A program made the position numbers and the translations under genes. A stretch of 64,000 nt of DNA, taken from assembly GCF_003569745.1 (NCBI RefSeq), contig NZ_AP018498.1, positions 2,953,001-3,017,000 of the forward strand, read 5' to 3'. This document shows positions 51,622 to 63,465 of this stretch, in pieces. How positions within the stretch are numbered: the first letter of the stretch is position 1; every line of letters begins with the position of its first letter. The stretch is from Altererythrobacter sp. B11. Lineage in GTDB: Bacteria; Pseudomonadota; Alphaproteobacteria; Sphingomonadales; Sphingomonadaceae. Below the pieces are notes generated by a model. It did no database searches and was not told the DNA's origin. It was given only the letters and a program-made list of their open reading frames with translations.

Positions 51622-51715
51622 TCCGATTTCCTTTCATGGATCGGATATCGCGCCTCCGGGTGACATGCTTCCCGCGTCTTGCGCTCAAAGCAATAGACAG
51701 CAAGAAGGCGCAGCC

Positions 51716-53281
51716 ATGGCGCAGATGCCCCGACTCCTTGCTTGGCTCGTGCGGCTGCTTGTCGCCGCGGCGGTGCTTGCCCCTTTGCCGGCCCTGGCCG
51801 ATCCCGGGGATATAGAAGCCGCCTCGCGCGGGGTCGTGCGCATCGTGATCGTGGAGCACGATGGCGATGACGTAACTCCCGTCTCCCACGGCACCGGCTT
51901 TGCGGTGACGCCCGAGCGGATCGTGACCAATGCCCATGTGGTGCAGGATGCGATCGACAATCCGGACCTTGCAATCGGCATCGTCCCGTCAGACGGCGAG
52001 AATGCGATGTATGGCCGGCTGGTGACCGTATCGAAGCGGACCGACCTGGCGCTGATCGCCACTACCAAGCCAATGAACCTTCCCCCCCTGACCATCTCGG
52101 GCAATCCGCCGACCGGCAGCGGCCCCGTGACGGCGGTGGGCTATCCGATGAATGTGGACCGCGCGCAGGGCCTGTCCATCAGCGACCTGTTCCGCGCCCA
52201 GCCCCCGGTCACCAGCACCGGCTTTCTTTCCGGCCGGCGCCCGACGCGCGAATTCGATTCGCTGCTGCACACTGCGCCGATTGCGCGCGGCAACAGCGGC
52301 GGGCCACTGCTGGACGAATGCGGCCGGGTGATCGGCGTCAACAGCTTCGGCGCCGAAAGCGGGAGCGCGGACGCGGAGTTCTTCTTCGCCGTGTCCAACC
52401 GTGAGCTGCTCTCCTTCCTCCGCGCCAATGATGTGACGCCGCAGGTCAACGGCCTGCCCTGCCGCAGCCTGGCCGATCTCGACGCGCAGGAACGCGCGCG
52501 GGCCGAGCAGGAGCGGCAGGCGGAGCAGGCCCGCAGCCAGGCCGCTGAGGAAGCCCGGGCGCGCCGTCGTGACGAGGCCCGGCGAACGGTGGAATTCGCT
52601 ATCATCGCGGAGCGCGAAAACCACATGGCGCTGGCTGGCCTGCTGCTGATCGTGGCGCTGGGCGCCGGCGGCTATCTTATCTACGCGCGCGAGCGGAATG
52701 AGGCGCGGCAGGTGAAGTTCGCCGGCGGCGTGATCGCAGTGGCTGTGATCGGTGCCGGTATTGCCTGGCTCACCCGCCCTGGCTTCGACGAGGTAGAGGA
52801 CCGGCTGCAGGAGATACTGCGGGCGGAACTGGCTGCGGAGGATCAGGGCGCGATCAAGCCCCCCGCCACGGGCGGGCAGATGCTGTGCGTGCTCGATCCG
52901 GAACGCAGCCGCGTGACCACCTCCGCCACGGATGACCTGCCGCTGGAATGGTCGGCAGACGGCTGCGTCAACGGGCGCACACAATATGGTCTGGCGAAAG
53001 GGGGATGGAGCCGCGTGTTCGTCCCTTCGGGCGAGGCCGCGGTTTCGGTCAGCCGCTATGACCCGGCCACGCACGAGTATCGCGTCGATCGCTATCTTCT
53101 CGGGCATGAGGAGATGGCGGCGGCCCGCCAGGCGCGGGGCGAGTTCCAGGCCCCCGCCTGCGGGGCCGGCGCGGAGGCCGCACAGCAGCTTGGCGCGCAG
53201 CAGGAGCTGGTCGTGTCGCAATTGCCGGACCAACCGAACGAGCGGCTGGTGTATAAATGCGCGGCTCCTGCCCGGAATTGA
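51716..53281 (+). CDS. Membrane-anchored trypsin-like serine protease
   Basis: 521-aa protein. Signal peptide of about 30 residues ends ALA-DPGD. A trypsin-type domain has His in RIVTNAHVVQDA, Asp in KRTDLALIATT and Ser in ARGNSGGPLLDECG, so the triad looks complete. After a Gln/Arg/Glu-rich coiled coil (QERARAEQERQAEQARSQAA), two hydrophobic segments follow (LAGLLLIVALGAGGYLIY; VIAVAVIGAGIAWL), then a periplasmic-looking tail of about 170 residues with three Cys and no named domain. Not a PDZ-containing DegP. Role may be envelope quality control. Start at 51716 with AGAAGG upstream. Divergent from DUF1203. Confidence 0.85.
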   Translation: MAQMPRLLAWLVRLLVAAAVLAPLPALADPGDIEAASRGVVRIVIVEHDGDDVTPVSHGTGFAVTPERIVTNAHVVQDAIDNPDLAIGIVPSDGENAMYGRLVTVSKRTDLALIATTKPMNLPPLTISGNPPTGSGPVTAVGYPMNVDRAQGLSISDLFRAQPPVTSTGFLSGRRPTREFDSLLHTAPIARGNSGGPLLDECGRVIGVNSFGAESGSADAEFFFAVSNRELLSFLRANDVTPQVNGLPCRSLADLDAQERARAEQERQAEQARSQAAEEARARRRDEARRTVEFAIIAERENHMALAGLLLIVALGAGGYLIYARERNEARQVKFAGGVIAVAVIGAGIAWLTRPGFDEVEDRLQEILRAELAAEDQGAIKPPATGGQMLCVLDPERSRVTTSATDDLPLEWSADGCVNGRTQYGLAKGGWSRVFVPSGEAAVSVSRYDPATHEYRVDRYLLGHEEMAAARQARGEFQAPACGAGAEAAQQLGAQQELVVSQLPDQPNERLVYKCAAPARN

Positions 53282-53411
53282 GAACAGAGGCCGGTTGCAT
53301 CCCCTGCCCCCCGATGCTAGGCGCGCGCCAGCTTTGCCGGGGTGCGGCTTCCGCGCCCTTTTCGGCGGGCCCAAGTTTTCCGTTTTCTCGGACCCAAGAG
53401 GACAATAGCGC

Positions 53412-53966
53412 GTGGAGCTTTCCGCCGGTATTCAGGCAAGCCTAGCCGGGCGTTACGCATCGGCCCTGTTCGACCTCGCAAGCGAGGCGGGCATCGTTTC
53501 TGCAGTCGAGGCTGATCTCGACAAGCTCTCGGAATCGCTCGCCGATTCGGCGGAGCTGCGGGCGCTGATCCGCAATCCGGAGATCAGCCGCGCACAGCTC
53601 GGCAAAGTGCTGGCCGGGATCGGCGAGTATCTCGATCTGTCGGCTCTCACCCGCAAGTTCCTGGGCGTGCTCGCCGGCAATCGCCGGGCGGGTGAACTGC
53701 CCGGCATCATCCGCGCCTTCCACGCAATCGCTGCCGCGCAGCGCGGGGAAGTGAATGCGGAAGTGGCCAGCGCCCACCCGCTCAGCGCCGAACAGCTGGG
53801 CGAGCTGGAGCGCAAGCTGCGTGCCCGCGAAGGCCGCACGGTCAAGCTCAAGTCCCGCGTCGATCCCGACCTGCTCGGCGGGCTCGTCGTCACCATCGGT
53901 TCCAAGCGGATCGACAGTTCGATCCGCACCCGTCTCAATTCTCTCGCCCAGGCCATGAAGGGCTGA
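53412..53966 (+). CDS. atpH: F1F0 ATP synthase subunit delta
   Basis: 184-aa OSCP/delta subunit, the peripheral stalk contact of F1. Starts [21 protein letters not shown], ends [20 protein letters not shown] then [10 protein letters not shown]; these are the conserved C-terminal features. GTG start at 53412, GAGGA 9 bp before. First gene of atpHAGDC; 30 bp to atpA. Confidence 0.94.
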   Translation: MELSAGIQASLAGRYASALFDLASEAGIVSAVEADLDKLSESLADSAELRALIRNPEISRAQLGKVLAGIGEYLDLSALTRKFLGVLAGNRRAGELPGIIRAFHAIAAAQRGEVNAEVASAHPLSAEQLGELERKLRAREGRTVKLKSRVDPDLLGGLVVTIGSKRIDSSIRTRLNSLAQAMKG

Positions 53967-53984
53967 CGCCGCAAAGGCTGATGA

Positions 53985-55526
<1,542 letters not shown>

Positions 55527-55553
55527 TCGCAGGAAGATTGAACACCAACCCCT

Positions 55554-55631
55554 CGTCATCCCCGTGCAAGCGGGGGTCCAGGGCAGCAAGGCGCAAGATC
55601 GCGCTGGATTTCCGCCCTCGCGGGAATGACG
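55554..55631. repeat. REP pair (BIME-like) between atpA and atpG
   Basis: Two palindromes in inverted orientation: ATCCCCG/CGGGGGT (55558-55577, one G-T pair) and ATTTCCGC/GCGGGAAT (around 55608-55627, one T-G pair, CCTC loop). Their outer ends are CGTCAT (55554-55559) and ATGACG (55626-55631). The head CGTCAT-CC is shared with the repeats at 40399 and 40763. The element lies within the atp operon transcript. Confidence 0.75.
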
Positions 55632-55650
55632 AAACGGGAGCTTAAGACGA

Positions 55651-56526
55651 GTGGCAAGTCTCAAGGAACTCAAAGGTCGGATCAACTCGGTCAAGTCGAC
55701 CCAGAAGATCACCAAGGCCAAGCAGATGGTTGCGGCGGCAAAACTGCGCAAGGCGCAGGCCGCCGCCGAAGCTGCACGCCCCTATGCCGAACGGCTGGCG
55801 GGCGTGATGGCCAGCCTCGCCGGCAAGGTAGCGGGGCAGGACAATGCTCCGCTGCTGCTCAAGGGCACCGGGTCGGATCAGCGCCACCTGCTGGTGGTGG
55901 TGAACACCGACAAGGGCCTGTGCGGCGGCCTCAACTCCAACATCGTCCGCGCGGCGCTGCGCAAGGCGCGCGAGTTGGTGAATGCGGGCAAGAGCGTGGA
56001 GTTCTATCTTGTTGGTCGCAAGGGCCGCGCACCCATCAAGCGCGCCATGCCCGAAAAGGTCGGCCATCACTTCGACACGTCGGAGGTTCGCAATCCCGGT
56101 TTCGAGGAAGCCGAAGCGATCGCAAGCGAGCTCGTGACGATGTTCGAAGCCGGCAAGTTCGATGTTGCCCATCTCGTCTATCCGATCTTCAAGTCGGCGC
56201 TGGTGCAGGATCCGACGGTGCAGCAGATCCTGCCCGTCCCCGCCCCGACCGCGGTTGCCGACACCGGCGGCGCGGTGGTGGAATATGAACCGGGCGAGGA
56301 GGAAATCCTCGAAGACCTGCTGCCCCGCTATCTGAAGACGCAGATCTTCGGCGCGCTGCTCGAAGTCTCCGCCTCGGAACAGGGCGCCTCGATGACGGCG
56401 ATGGACAACGCCACGCGCAACGCGGGCGAGCTGATCCAGAAGCTGACCATCCAGTACAACCGCAGCCGCCAGGCCGCGATCACCACCGAACTCATCGAAA
56501 TTATTGCTGGCGCAGAAGCGCTCTAA
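55651..56526 (+). CDS. atpG: F1F0 ATP synthase subunit gamma
   Basis: 291-aa central rotor shaft. Starts [20 protein letters not shown], contains [19 protein letters not shown] and [19 protein letters not shown] followed by [16 protein letters not shown] at the C-terminus, both helices of the shaft. GTG start at 55651, with GGGAGCTTAAGAC before it. atpD begins 24 bp after the stop. Confidence 0.97.
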   Translation: MASLKELKGRINSVKSTQKITKAKQMVAAAKLRKAQAAAEAARPYAERLAGVMASLAGKVAGQDNAPLLLKGTGSDQRHLLVVVNTDKGLCGGLNSNIVRAALRKARELVNAGKSVEFYLVGRKGRAPIKRAMPEKVGHHFDTSEVRNPGFEEAEAIASELVTMFEAGKFDVAHLVYPIFKSALVQDPTVQQILPVPAPTAVADTGGAVVEYEPGEEEILEDLLPRYLKTQIFGALLEVSASEQGASMTAMDNATRNAGELIQKLTIQYNRSRQAAITTELIEIIAGAEAL

Positions 56527-58008
<1,482 letters not shown>

Positions 58009-58016
58009 TGACAATC

Positions 58017-58039
58017 TCCCTCCCCCTCGCGGGGAGGGA
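58017..58039. repeat. Palindromic element between atpD and atpC
   Basis: TCCCTCCCC and GGGGAGGGA form a perfect 9-bp stem with loop CTCGC; a second imperfect C-rich palindrome (around CTCC..GGAG) follows directly. It resembles dispersed GC-rich palindromes of alphaproteobacteria and sits inside the operon, like the pair between atpA and atpG. Confidence 0.55.
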
Positions 58040-58073
58040 CGCCCTCCTGCAAGGGAGAGGCAAAGGAAGTGAA

Positions 58074-58331
58074 ATGGCACTGCATTTCGAACTGGTGACC
58101 CCGGCCAAGCTGGTCCGCTCCGAAGAGGTCCACATGGTGGTCGTCCCCGGCAGCGAGGGCGAGTTCGGCGTGCTGGAGGGCCACGCCCCCTTCATGTCGA
58201 CGATCCGCGATGGCGCGGTGCAGGTGTTCCGCACCGCAGGCGCCGCGCCCGAAGTGATCGAGGTCCGCGGCGGCTTTGCCGAAGTGGGCGATAGCGGCCT
58301 CACCATCCTCGCCGAACACGTCGAGGGCTGA
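58074..58331 (+). CDS. atpC: F1F0 ATP synthase subunit epsilon
   Basis: 85-aa epsilon subunit consisting of the N-terminal beta-sandwich only: [40 protein letters not shown] and [19 protein letters not shown]. The usual C-terminal helical domain, which inhibits ATP hydrolysis, is missing; this short form is known in some alphaproteobacteria. The start is the ATG at 58074, with AAAGGAAG before it; an ATG at 58008 overlapping the atpD stop is rejected because it reads through the hairpin. Last gene of the operon. Confidence 0.93.
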   Translation: MALHFELVTPAKLVRSEEVHMVVVPGSEGEFGVLEGHAPFMSTIRDGAVQVFRTAGAAPEVIEVRGGFAEVGDSGLTILAEHVEG

Positions 58332-58343
58332 CACTCGCCTTGC

Positions 58344-58366
58344 GCGGGCGGCCCTGCGCCGCCCGC
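58344..58366 (+). terminator. Terminator hairpin at end of atp operon
   Basis: GCGGGCGGC and GCCGCCCGC form a perfect 9-bp stem with a CCTGC loop, 12 bp after the atpC stop. There is no T-run, only CTCC-rich sequence, so termination strength is uncertain. Confidence 0.6.
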
Positions 58367-58425
58367 CGCTCCTCCCACCTGAATTTCCTGACAATGCGCC
58401 AGCCGGCCCTGCAGGCCACCAGCCC

Positions 58426-58710
58426 CTAACGCGGCTTGCGCGTGGGGGCGTGAAAGTCGGGCGGCTTGTCCGCCACCCACTGCACGAACCGCGCCAGCGC
58501 TTCCCGCTCGATCAGCCGGTCGCGGGAGCCTCCCAGGCGCGCCAGTTCCGCATTCGTGAAACTGGCATGGATCGCGCGGTGGCAGATGGGATGCACCGGC
58601 ACGGTTTCCCGTCCCCCCTTGGCCTTGGGCACCGCATGATGCGCCTGCACGCGCCGCCCCAGCGGTCGGCCGCAGAGCCAGCAGGTTCCATCTTCAGCGC
58701 CGCTCGTCAT
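58426..58710 (-). CDS. Small HNH-type nuclease-like protein
   Basis: 94-aa protein with a treble-clef HNH pattern: CWLCG zinc knuckle near residue 10, VQAHHAVPKAKGG with the His pair, and VHPICHRAIHASFTN with the second His. The C-terminal half is helical and basic. The family often acts in homing, mobile elements or restriction, but small free-standing copies also exist as cellular genes. Start at 58710; the frame is open to 58899 but the extension is unlike HNH proteins. Convergent with the atp operon. Confidence 0.78.
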   Translation of the reverse strand: MTSGAEDGTCWLCGRPLGRRVQAHHAVPKAKGGRETVPVHPICHRAIHASFTNAELARLGGSRDRLIEREALARFVQWVADKPPDFHAPTRKPR

Positions 58711-58774
58711 GCACCTGCGCCTGTGAGAAGAACTGGGCCACCGCATCCATGCGGTTCCAGCCCCCCACCGATGG

Positions 58775-59677
58775 TCACACCCCCTCAGGCGGCTGGCGCA
58801 CCTTGCCCTGAGCCCAGAGGACCAGCCCCGCGCCGATAATGATCGCCGCGCCGAGCAAGGAGATTGCGTCGGGCGCCTCGTTGAAGAAGAACCAGCCAAT
58901 TACGGAGGCGACCAGCAACTGGCCGTAGGTCATCGGCGCCACCGTGGCGGCGCCGGCCTTGGCGGTCCCCATGTAGATCAGCCAGTGCGCCACGCTGGCA
59001 CTGACGGCAATAAAGGCGCAGCGTGCCAGCACCGTCCAGTCCGGCCAGTGCATCTGCAATTGCGGAAGGCCACTGAGATGCCCCAGCACGGTGGCGATCA
59101 CCAGGAATACAGAGGCCGTCATCGCGATATAGGCCTGCATGGCCAGCACGCTGGCCGAATGTGCAGCCGCGCGATTGGCGATCATCAGCATAGCCATCGA
59201 GCTGGCGGCGAGGAGCGGAAACAAAACCGCCCAGCCCACCACGGCGAAATTGGGCCGCAGCACGATCACCACGCCGACAAAGGCGGCCAGCGTGCACAGC
59301 ACTGCCACCGGGCGCAGCCGTTCTCCCAGGATCAGCACGGCGAGCAGCGCGGTGATCATTGGCTGGGTGAAGGTGATGGTCGTCGCCTCCGCCAGCGGCA
59401 TCAGCCACACGGCGGTGAACATGCCGAAGGTGGCGAAGCAGACAGACAAGCCGCGTACCCACTGGATCCGCGCCTTGGGCATGCGGAACAGCGCACCCAC
59501 CCCTTCCCTCGCGGCCAGCATGCCGCAAAGGCCGATGGCCGCCAGCACATAGCGTGTCGCGCCCATCGCGGTGGGCGGCCACAGCCCGGCCATGCTCTTC
59601 ACGATCGCATCACCGATCGAGAGGGTGCTGAACCCGGCAAGGGCATAGAGCAGCCCCGCGCGGTCCGATTGCTGCAT
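58775..59677 (-). CDS. EamA/DMT-family transporter
   Basis: 300-aa ten-helix permease with two EamA halves. Helices such as LLYALAGFSTLSIGDAIVKS, AMGATRYVLAAIGLCGMLAA, PMITALLAVLILGERL with the conserved GERL loop, and LLVASVIGWFFFNEAPD are typical. Substrates in the family range from metabolites to drugs; none can be named here. Divergent from cpaF (202-bp gap without genes). Ends 64 bp from the HNH gene. Confidence 0.88.
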   Translation of the reverse strand: MQQSDRAGLLYALAGFSTLSIGDAIVKSMAGLWPPTAMGATRYVLAAIGLCGMLAAREGVGALFRMPKARIQWVRGLSVCFATFGMFTAVWLMPLAEATTITFTQPMITALLAVLILGERLRPVAVLCTLAAFVGVVIVLRPNFAVVGWAVLFPLLAASSMAMLMIANRAAAHSASVLAMQAYIAMTASVFLVIATVLGHLSGLPQLQMHWPDWTVLARCAFIAVSASVAHWLIYMGTAKAGAATVAPMTYGQLLVASVIGWFFFNEAPDAISLLGAAIIIGAGLVLWAQGKVRQPPEGV

Positions 59678-59879
59678 GTCAAAACCCCTGTCGGTGTGGA
59701 AGGATCAGCCGCCCGGAACGGGCACCCGGGCCGGACCATGAGGGCTGGCCCCGGCGGCGTCAATCCGGCGCTGGCCGCCGATCGGCAGCGGAATCCCCAC
59801 ACAATTAGGGAGTTATCAAAGTTTCAACCTTACTGATGCGTTCACATCGCAGCCGGCCCACCGCGGAGGAAGAAGACTG

Positions 59880-61397
59880 ATGAGCGCTTTTGGACGCAAG
59901 AACGGAGTGAGCGGGATGATGCCAGGGGCACGCCCGAGCTTCGGCGTGGCGCGGCCGATGAAAGGTCCCACTCCCCCGTCGCGCGACGCCAGCGGATCCG
60001 CCTCGGACGATCAGTTTCCCCCGATTCCCTCCGATGTGCCCGCACCCTCGCAGGGCGGGCGCAACGGCGATGCCATGGCGCGCCTGGCGGACCGCGCCAA
60101 TGCGGTGAACGAATCGCAATCCGAGGTCGGGGGCTTCGAGGCCAGCGTCCACAAGATCAAGGAACAGGTGTTGCCGCGCCTGCTCGAACGCGTGGACCCC
60201 GAGGCGGCGGCGACGCTTTCCAAGGAAGAGCTGTCGGAAGAATTCCGCCCGATCATCATGGAAGTGCTGACGGAGCTCAAGGTCACGCTCAACCGGCGCG
60301 AGCAGTTCGCTCTGGAAAAGGTGCTGATCGACGAATTGCTCGGCTTCGGCCCGCTGGAGGAGCTGCTGAGCGACCCCGAAGTGTCCGACATCATGGTCAA
60401 TGGCCCAGACCAGACCTACATCGAAAAGAAGGGCAAGCTGCAGATCGCCCCGATCAAGTTCCGCGACGAGCAGCACCTGTTCCAGATCGCCCAGCGCATC
60501 GTGAACCAGGTGGGCCGCCGTGTGGACCAGACGACGCCGCTGGCCGACGCACGCCTGAAGGACGGCAGCCGCGTGAACGTGATCGTGCCGCCGCTCAGCC
60601 TGCGCGGCACCGCGATCTCCATTCGTAAGTTCTCCGAAAAGCCGATCACGCTGGATATGCTGCGCGATTTCGGTTCGATGGACGATGCGATGTGCACGGC
60701 GCTGAAAATCGCCGGCGCCAGCCGCATGAACATCGTCATCTCCGGCGGCACGGGCTCCGGCAAGACGACCATGCTCAACGCCTTGTCCAAGATGATCGAC
60801 CCGGGCGAGCGCGTGCTGACGATCGAGGACGCGGCCGAACTGCGGCTGCAGCAGCCGCACTGGCTGCCGCTGGAAACCCGCCCGCCGAACCTGGAAGGCC
60901 AGGGCGCCATCACCATCGGCGATCTGGTGAAGAACGCGCTGCGTATGCGCCCGGACCGGATCATCCTGGGCGAAATCCGCGGCGCAGAATGCTTCGACCT
61001 GCTGGCGGCGATGAACACCGGCCACGACGGCTCGATGTGTACGCTCCACGCCAACAGCCCGCGCGAATGCCTGGGCCGTATGGAAAACATGATCATGATG
61101 GGTGACATCAAGATCCCGAAGGAAGCGATCAGCCGCCAGATTGCCGAATCGGTGGACCTGATCGTGCAGGTGAAGCGCCTGCGCGACGGTTCGCGGCGCA
61201 CCACCAACATCACCGAGGTAATCGGCATGGAAGGCGATGTGATCGTCACCCAGGAGCTGTTCAACTTCGAATATCTCGACGAGAGCGAGGACGGGAAGAT
61301 CCTGGGCGAGTTCCGGAGTTCCGGCCTGCGCCCCTATACGCTGGAAAAGGCCCGGCAGTACGGCTTCGACCAGGCCTATCTGGAGGCCTGCCTCTAA
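59880..61397 (+). CDS. cpaF: CpaF/TadA-type type II secretion ATPase
   Basis: 505-aa ATPase of the Flp/Tad pilus. An N-terminal disordered region, the helical domain (PRLLERVDPEAAATLSKEEL), N-domain GPLEELLSDPEVSDIMVNGPD, Walker A VISGGTGSGKTTMLNAL (about residue 295), Asp box VLTIEDAAELRLQQPHW, Walker B LGEIRGAECFDLLAAMNTGHDGSMCTLHANSP and HALS-like His region. It should power pilus assembly, but cpaB, cpaC, cpaE, tadB and tadC are not next to it. ATG at 59880 (MSAFGRKN). Monocistronic between two transporters. Confidence 0.93.
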   Translation: MSAFGRKNGVSGMMPGARPSFGVARPMKGPTPPSRDASGSASDDQFPPIPSDVPAPSQGGRNGDAMARLADRANAVNESQSEVGGFEASVHKIKEQVLPRLLERVDPEAAATLSKEELSEEFRPIIMEVLTELKVTLNRREQFALEKVLIDELLGFGPLEELLSDPEVSDIMVNGPDQTYIEKKGKLQIAPIKFRDEQHLFQIAQRIVNQVGRRVDQTTPLADARLKDGSRVNVIVPPLSLRGTAISIRKFSEKPITLDMLRDFGSMDDAMCTALKIAGASRMNIVISGGTGSGKTTMLNALSKMIDPGERVLTIEDAAELRLQQPHWLPLETRPPNLEGQGAITIGDLVKNALRMRPDRIILGEIRGAECFDLLAAMNTGHDGSMCTLHANSPRECLGRMENMIMMGDIKIPKEAISRQIAESVDLIVQVKRLRDGSRRTTNITEVIGMEGDVIVTQELFNFEYLDESEDGKILGEFRSSGLRPYTLEKARQYGFDQAYLEACL

Positions 61398-61426
61398 CTG
61401 GCAGCAGGCACAGTTCCTGCCGGGGA

Positions 61427-61657
61427 TCAGGCGCCTGCCCAGCCCTTCAGCGCGATCAGCAGCAGCGTCGCCGCAGCGAAGCTGGCAGCCATGAAGATGC
61501 CCGTCCAGGGCACCCAGCCGACGGAATCGATCCGCCGCCGCTTCAGCCGGCGCCGTTCCGCGATCAGCGCGGACAATGCCAGGATCAGGCAGGCACCGGC
61601 CCACAGCGCCGCGAATGTGGCATCGCTGGCGAAGCGCAGGAAGGCGGGCTCGTGCAT
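61427..61657 (-). CDS. Small two-helix membrane protein
   Basis: 76-aa protein of unknown function. Two hydrophobic helices, AALWAGACLILALSALIA and FMAASFAAATLLLIALKGW, separated by a basic loop (ERRRLKRRRID). ATG at 61657; an in-frame ATG at 61693 is possible but unlikely. Convergent with cpaF, 29 bp. I see no family signature. Confidence 0.55.
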   Translation of the reverse strand: MHEPAFLRFASDATFAALWAGACLILALSALIAERRRLKRRRIDSVGWVPWTGIFMAASFAAATLLLIALKGWAGA

Positions 61658-61730
61658 CGGCGCGCATATGGCGGCGCCCCTCCGGGCGGGCAATGCTTGA
61701 TCGCCTCTCCTGCCCGGCTATGGCGGCGCC

Positions 61731-62645
61731 ATGCAAGCCGCCCCCGGCCATCGCCCGCTGCTCGCCCTGCTGATCCGGCTGGGCGCGATCGCTGCCCTGG
61801 CGACCATGTCCGCGCTCATCAAGCTGGCTTCGGAGCGCGGCATCCATCTGGCGGAGATCATCTTCTGGCGCCAGTTTACCACCATCCCGATCCTGCTCTG
61901 CTGGGTGCTGGCCACCACCGGGCTTGCGACGCTGGGGACGCGCCGGCCGCGAACCCATGCAATTCGTGCGCTCTATGGGCTGGTGGGCATGATGCTCAAT
62001 TTCGGGGCGGTGATCCTGCTGCCGCTGGCAGAGGCAACCACCATCAATTTCTCCGTGCCGATCTTCGCCGTGATCCTCTCCGTGCTGCTGCTGAAAGAGC
62101 CCGTGGGCATTTGGCGCTGGTCCGCCGTGGCGCTGGGCTTCACGGGGATCCTGCTGATTACCCAGCCGGGCAGCGGCCATGTCCAGCTGCTCGGCGCGGC
62201 AGTGGCGCTCGGCGGCGCCTTCATGGTGGCGCTGATCTCAATCCAGATCTCGGATCTCAGCCGCACGGAAAAGCCCATCACCATCGTGTTCTGGTTCGCG
62301 GCGATCAGCACGCCCATCGCTGCCCTGGCCCTGCCCTTCTATGCGGCGCCGCATGGCTGGCAGGACTGGGCGCTGCTGGGGGCGATCGGCGTGGCGGGGT
62401 CCGTCGGTCAGTTGCTGCTCACCGCGGCGCTCCGGTTCGGCACTGTCGCCAGCGTGATCGTGATGGATTACTCGGCGCTGTTCTGGGCAACGCTCTATGG
62501 CTGGCTGCTGTTCGATCGCCTGCCGCCCGCCAGCACCTGGCTGGGCGCTCCGCTGATCGTGGCGGCGGGGATCACGATCGCCTGGCGAGAACATCGTCTC
62601 ACTCGCCCCACCGCGCGCGATCTCGCGCGGGTGGAGGGAACCTAG
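61731..62645 (+). CDS. EamA/DMT-family transporter
   Basis: 304-aa ten-helix permease. LLALLIRLGAIAALATMSAL, AIRALYGLVGMMLNFGAVILL, PLAEATTINFSVPIFAVILSV and the duplicated half ending SVIVMDYSALFWATLYGWLLF with the EamA loop GAPLIVAAGITIAWREH. Similar in layout to the gene at 58775, probably a paralogue. Start at 61731; substrate unknown. Followed by a 226-bp region without a convincing gene. Confidence 0.88.
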   Translation: MQAAPGHRPLLALLIRLGAIAALATMSALIKLASERGIHLAEIIFWRQFTTIPILLCWVLATTGLATLGTRRPRTHAIRALYGLVGMMLNFGAVILLPLAEATTINFSVPIFAVILSVLLLKEPVGIWRWSAVALGFTGILLITQPGSGHVQLLGAAVALGGAFMVALISIQISDLSRTEKPITIVFWFAAISTPIAALALPFYAAPHGWQDWALLGAIGVAGSVGQLLLTAALRFGTVASVIVMDYSALFWATLYGWLLFDRLPPASTWLGAPLIVAAGITIAWREHRLTRPTARDLARVEGT

Positions 62646-62871
62646 CGGGCCCTTGCTCGTTAACCACGCAAGCCCGGCGCCCCTACTTACTCGTGCTTCA
62701 GCGGGTGAGTGGACGCCGCGCCGGACACTTATCTTGAAGGCGGACAGACCGCTTTCGGCGGAGCGCAGCGTTTACGGATGCCCGCGTGGAGGCCCTTGGC
62801 CACGCGCGGGAACTGCCCCCGCTCAGGGTCGCAGGGTGCCCGTCGGAGAAATCCGGCGGGCGCTTCTGCAT
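62646..62871. other. Intergenic region, nothing convincing
   Basis: 226 bp between the transporter and the DUF938 gene. I see no CDS with codon bias, no tRNA and no strong hairpin with a T-run. Both flanking genes are convergent. Confidence 0.5.
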
Positions 62872-63465
62872 TCAGCGCCGGCGATAGATCAGCATGATGT
62901 TGTTGGCCGGCAAGGCGGCACGTCGGCTGCGCGCCATCCCGGCCTCTGCCGCAAGATTGTCCATCCACTCGGTGCTTCGCAGGCCCCAGCGGGGATCGCG
63001 CGCCTTAAGGCTGCGATCGAATTCCAGGTTGGATGGCGCCGTTTCGACCCCCGGTTCAAGATAGGGCCCATAAAGGATCAGCGGCGCACCGGGCGGGAGC
63101 AGGCGCGCGGCACCGCGCATCAACCCCTCGGCGGATTCCGGCGGGCTGATATGCACCATGTTGATGCAAACCAGCGCATCCGCATGCTCGACCGGCCACT
63201 CGGGCGCCGCAGCATCAAGCGCGAGCGGCGGCAGGAGATTGGGGAGACCCCGTTCCTCCCGCCACGCCGCAATGGACTGCCGGGCGGCCGCGTCCAGGTC
63301 GGTCGGTTGCCAGCGCAGCGCCCGAAAGCGGCCGGCAAAATGCACGGCGTGCTCGCCCGTGCCGCTGGCGATTTCCAGCACCAGCCCCTCGGCCGGCAAC
63401 TCCTCGGCGAGGATGTCTGCAATCGGCTCGCGATTGCGCAAGGCGGCGGGTGCGGATCGCTTCAT
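62872..63465 (-). CDS. DUF938 family SAM-dependent methyltransferase-like protein
   Basis: 197-aa protein of the DUF938 family. Rossmann-type SAM motif I VLEIASGTGEHAVHFAG (about residues 28-45), acidic motif QPTDLDAAARQSI, and VCINMVHISPPESAEGLM matching the post-I region; LILYGPYLEPGVETAPSNLEF and a C-terminal NNIMLIYRRR follow. Substrate unknown. Its ATG overlaps the stop of the upstream gene by 4 bp (ATGA), so the two are translated together. Confidence 0.87.
   Translation of the reverse strand: MKRSAPAALRNREPIADILAEELPAEGLVLEIASGTGEHAVHFAGRFRALRWQPTDLDAAARQSIAAWREERGLPNLLPPLALDAAAPEWPVEHADALVCINMVHISPPESAEGLMRGAARLLPPGAPLILYGPYLEPGVETAPSNLEFDRSLKARDPRWGLRSTEWMDNLAAEAGMARSRRAALPANNIMLIYRRR

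Noticed and set aside
62646-62871. Short open frame in the gap after the second DMT transporter
   Set aside because: No ribosome site or domain and arginine/proline-rich composition of random GC-rich frames.
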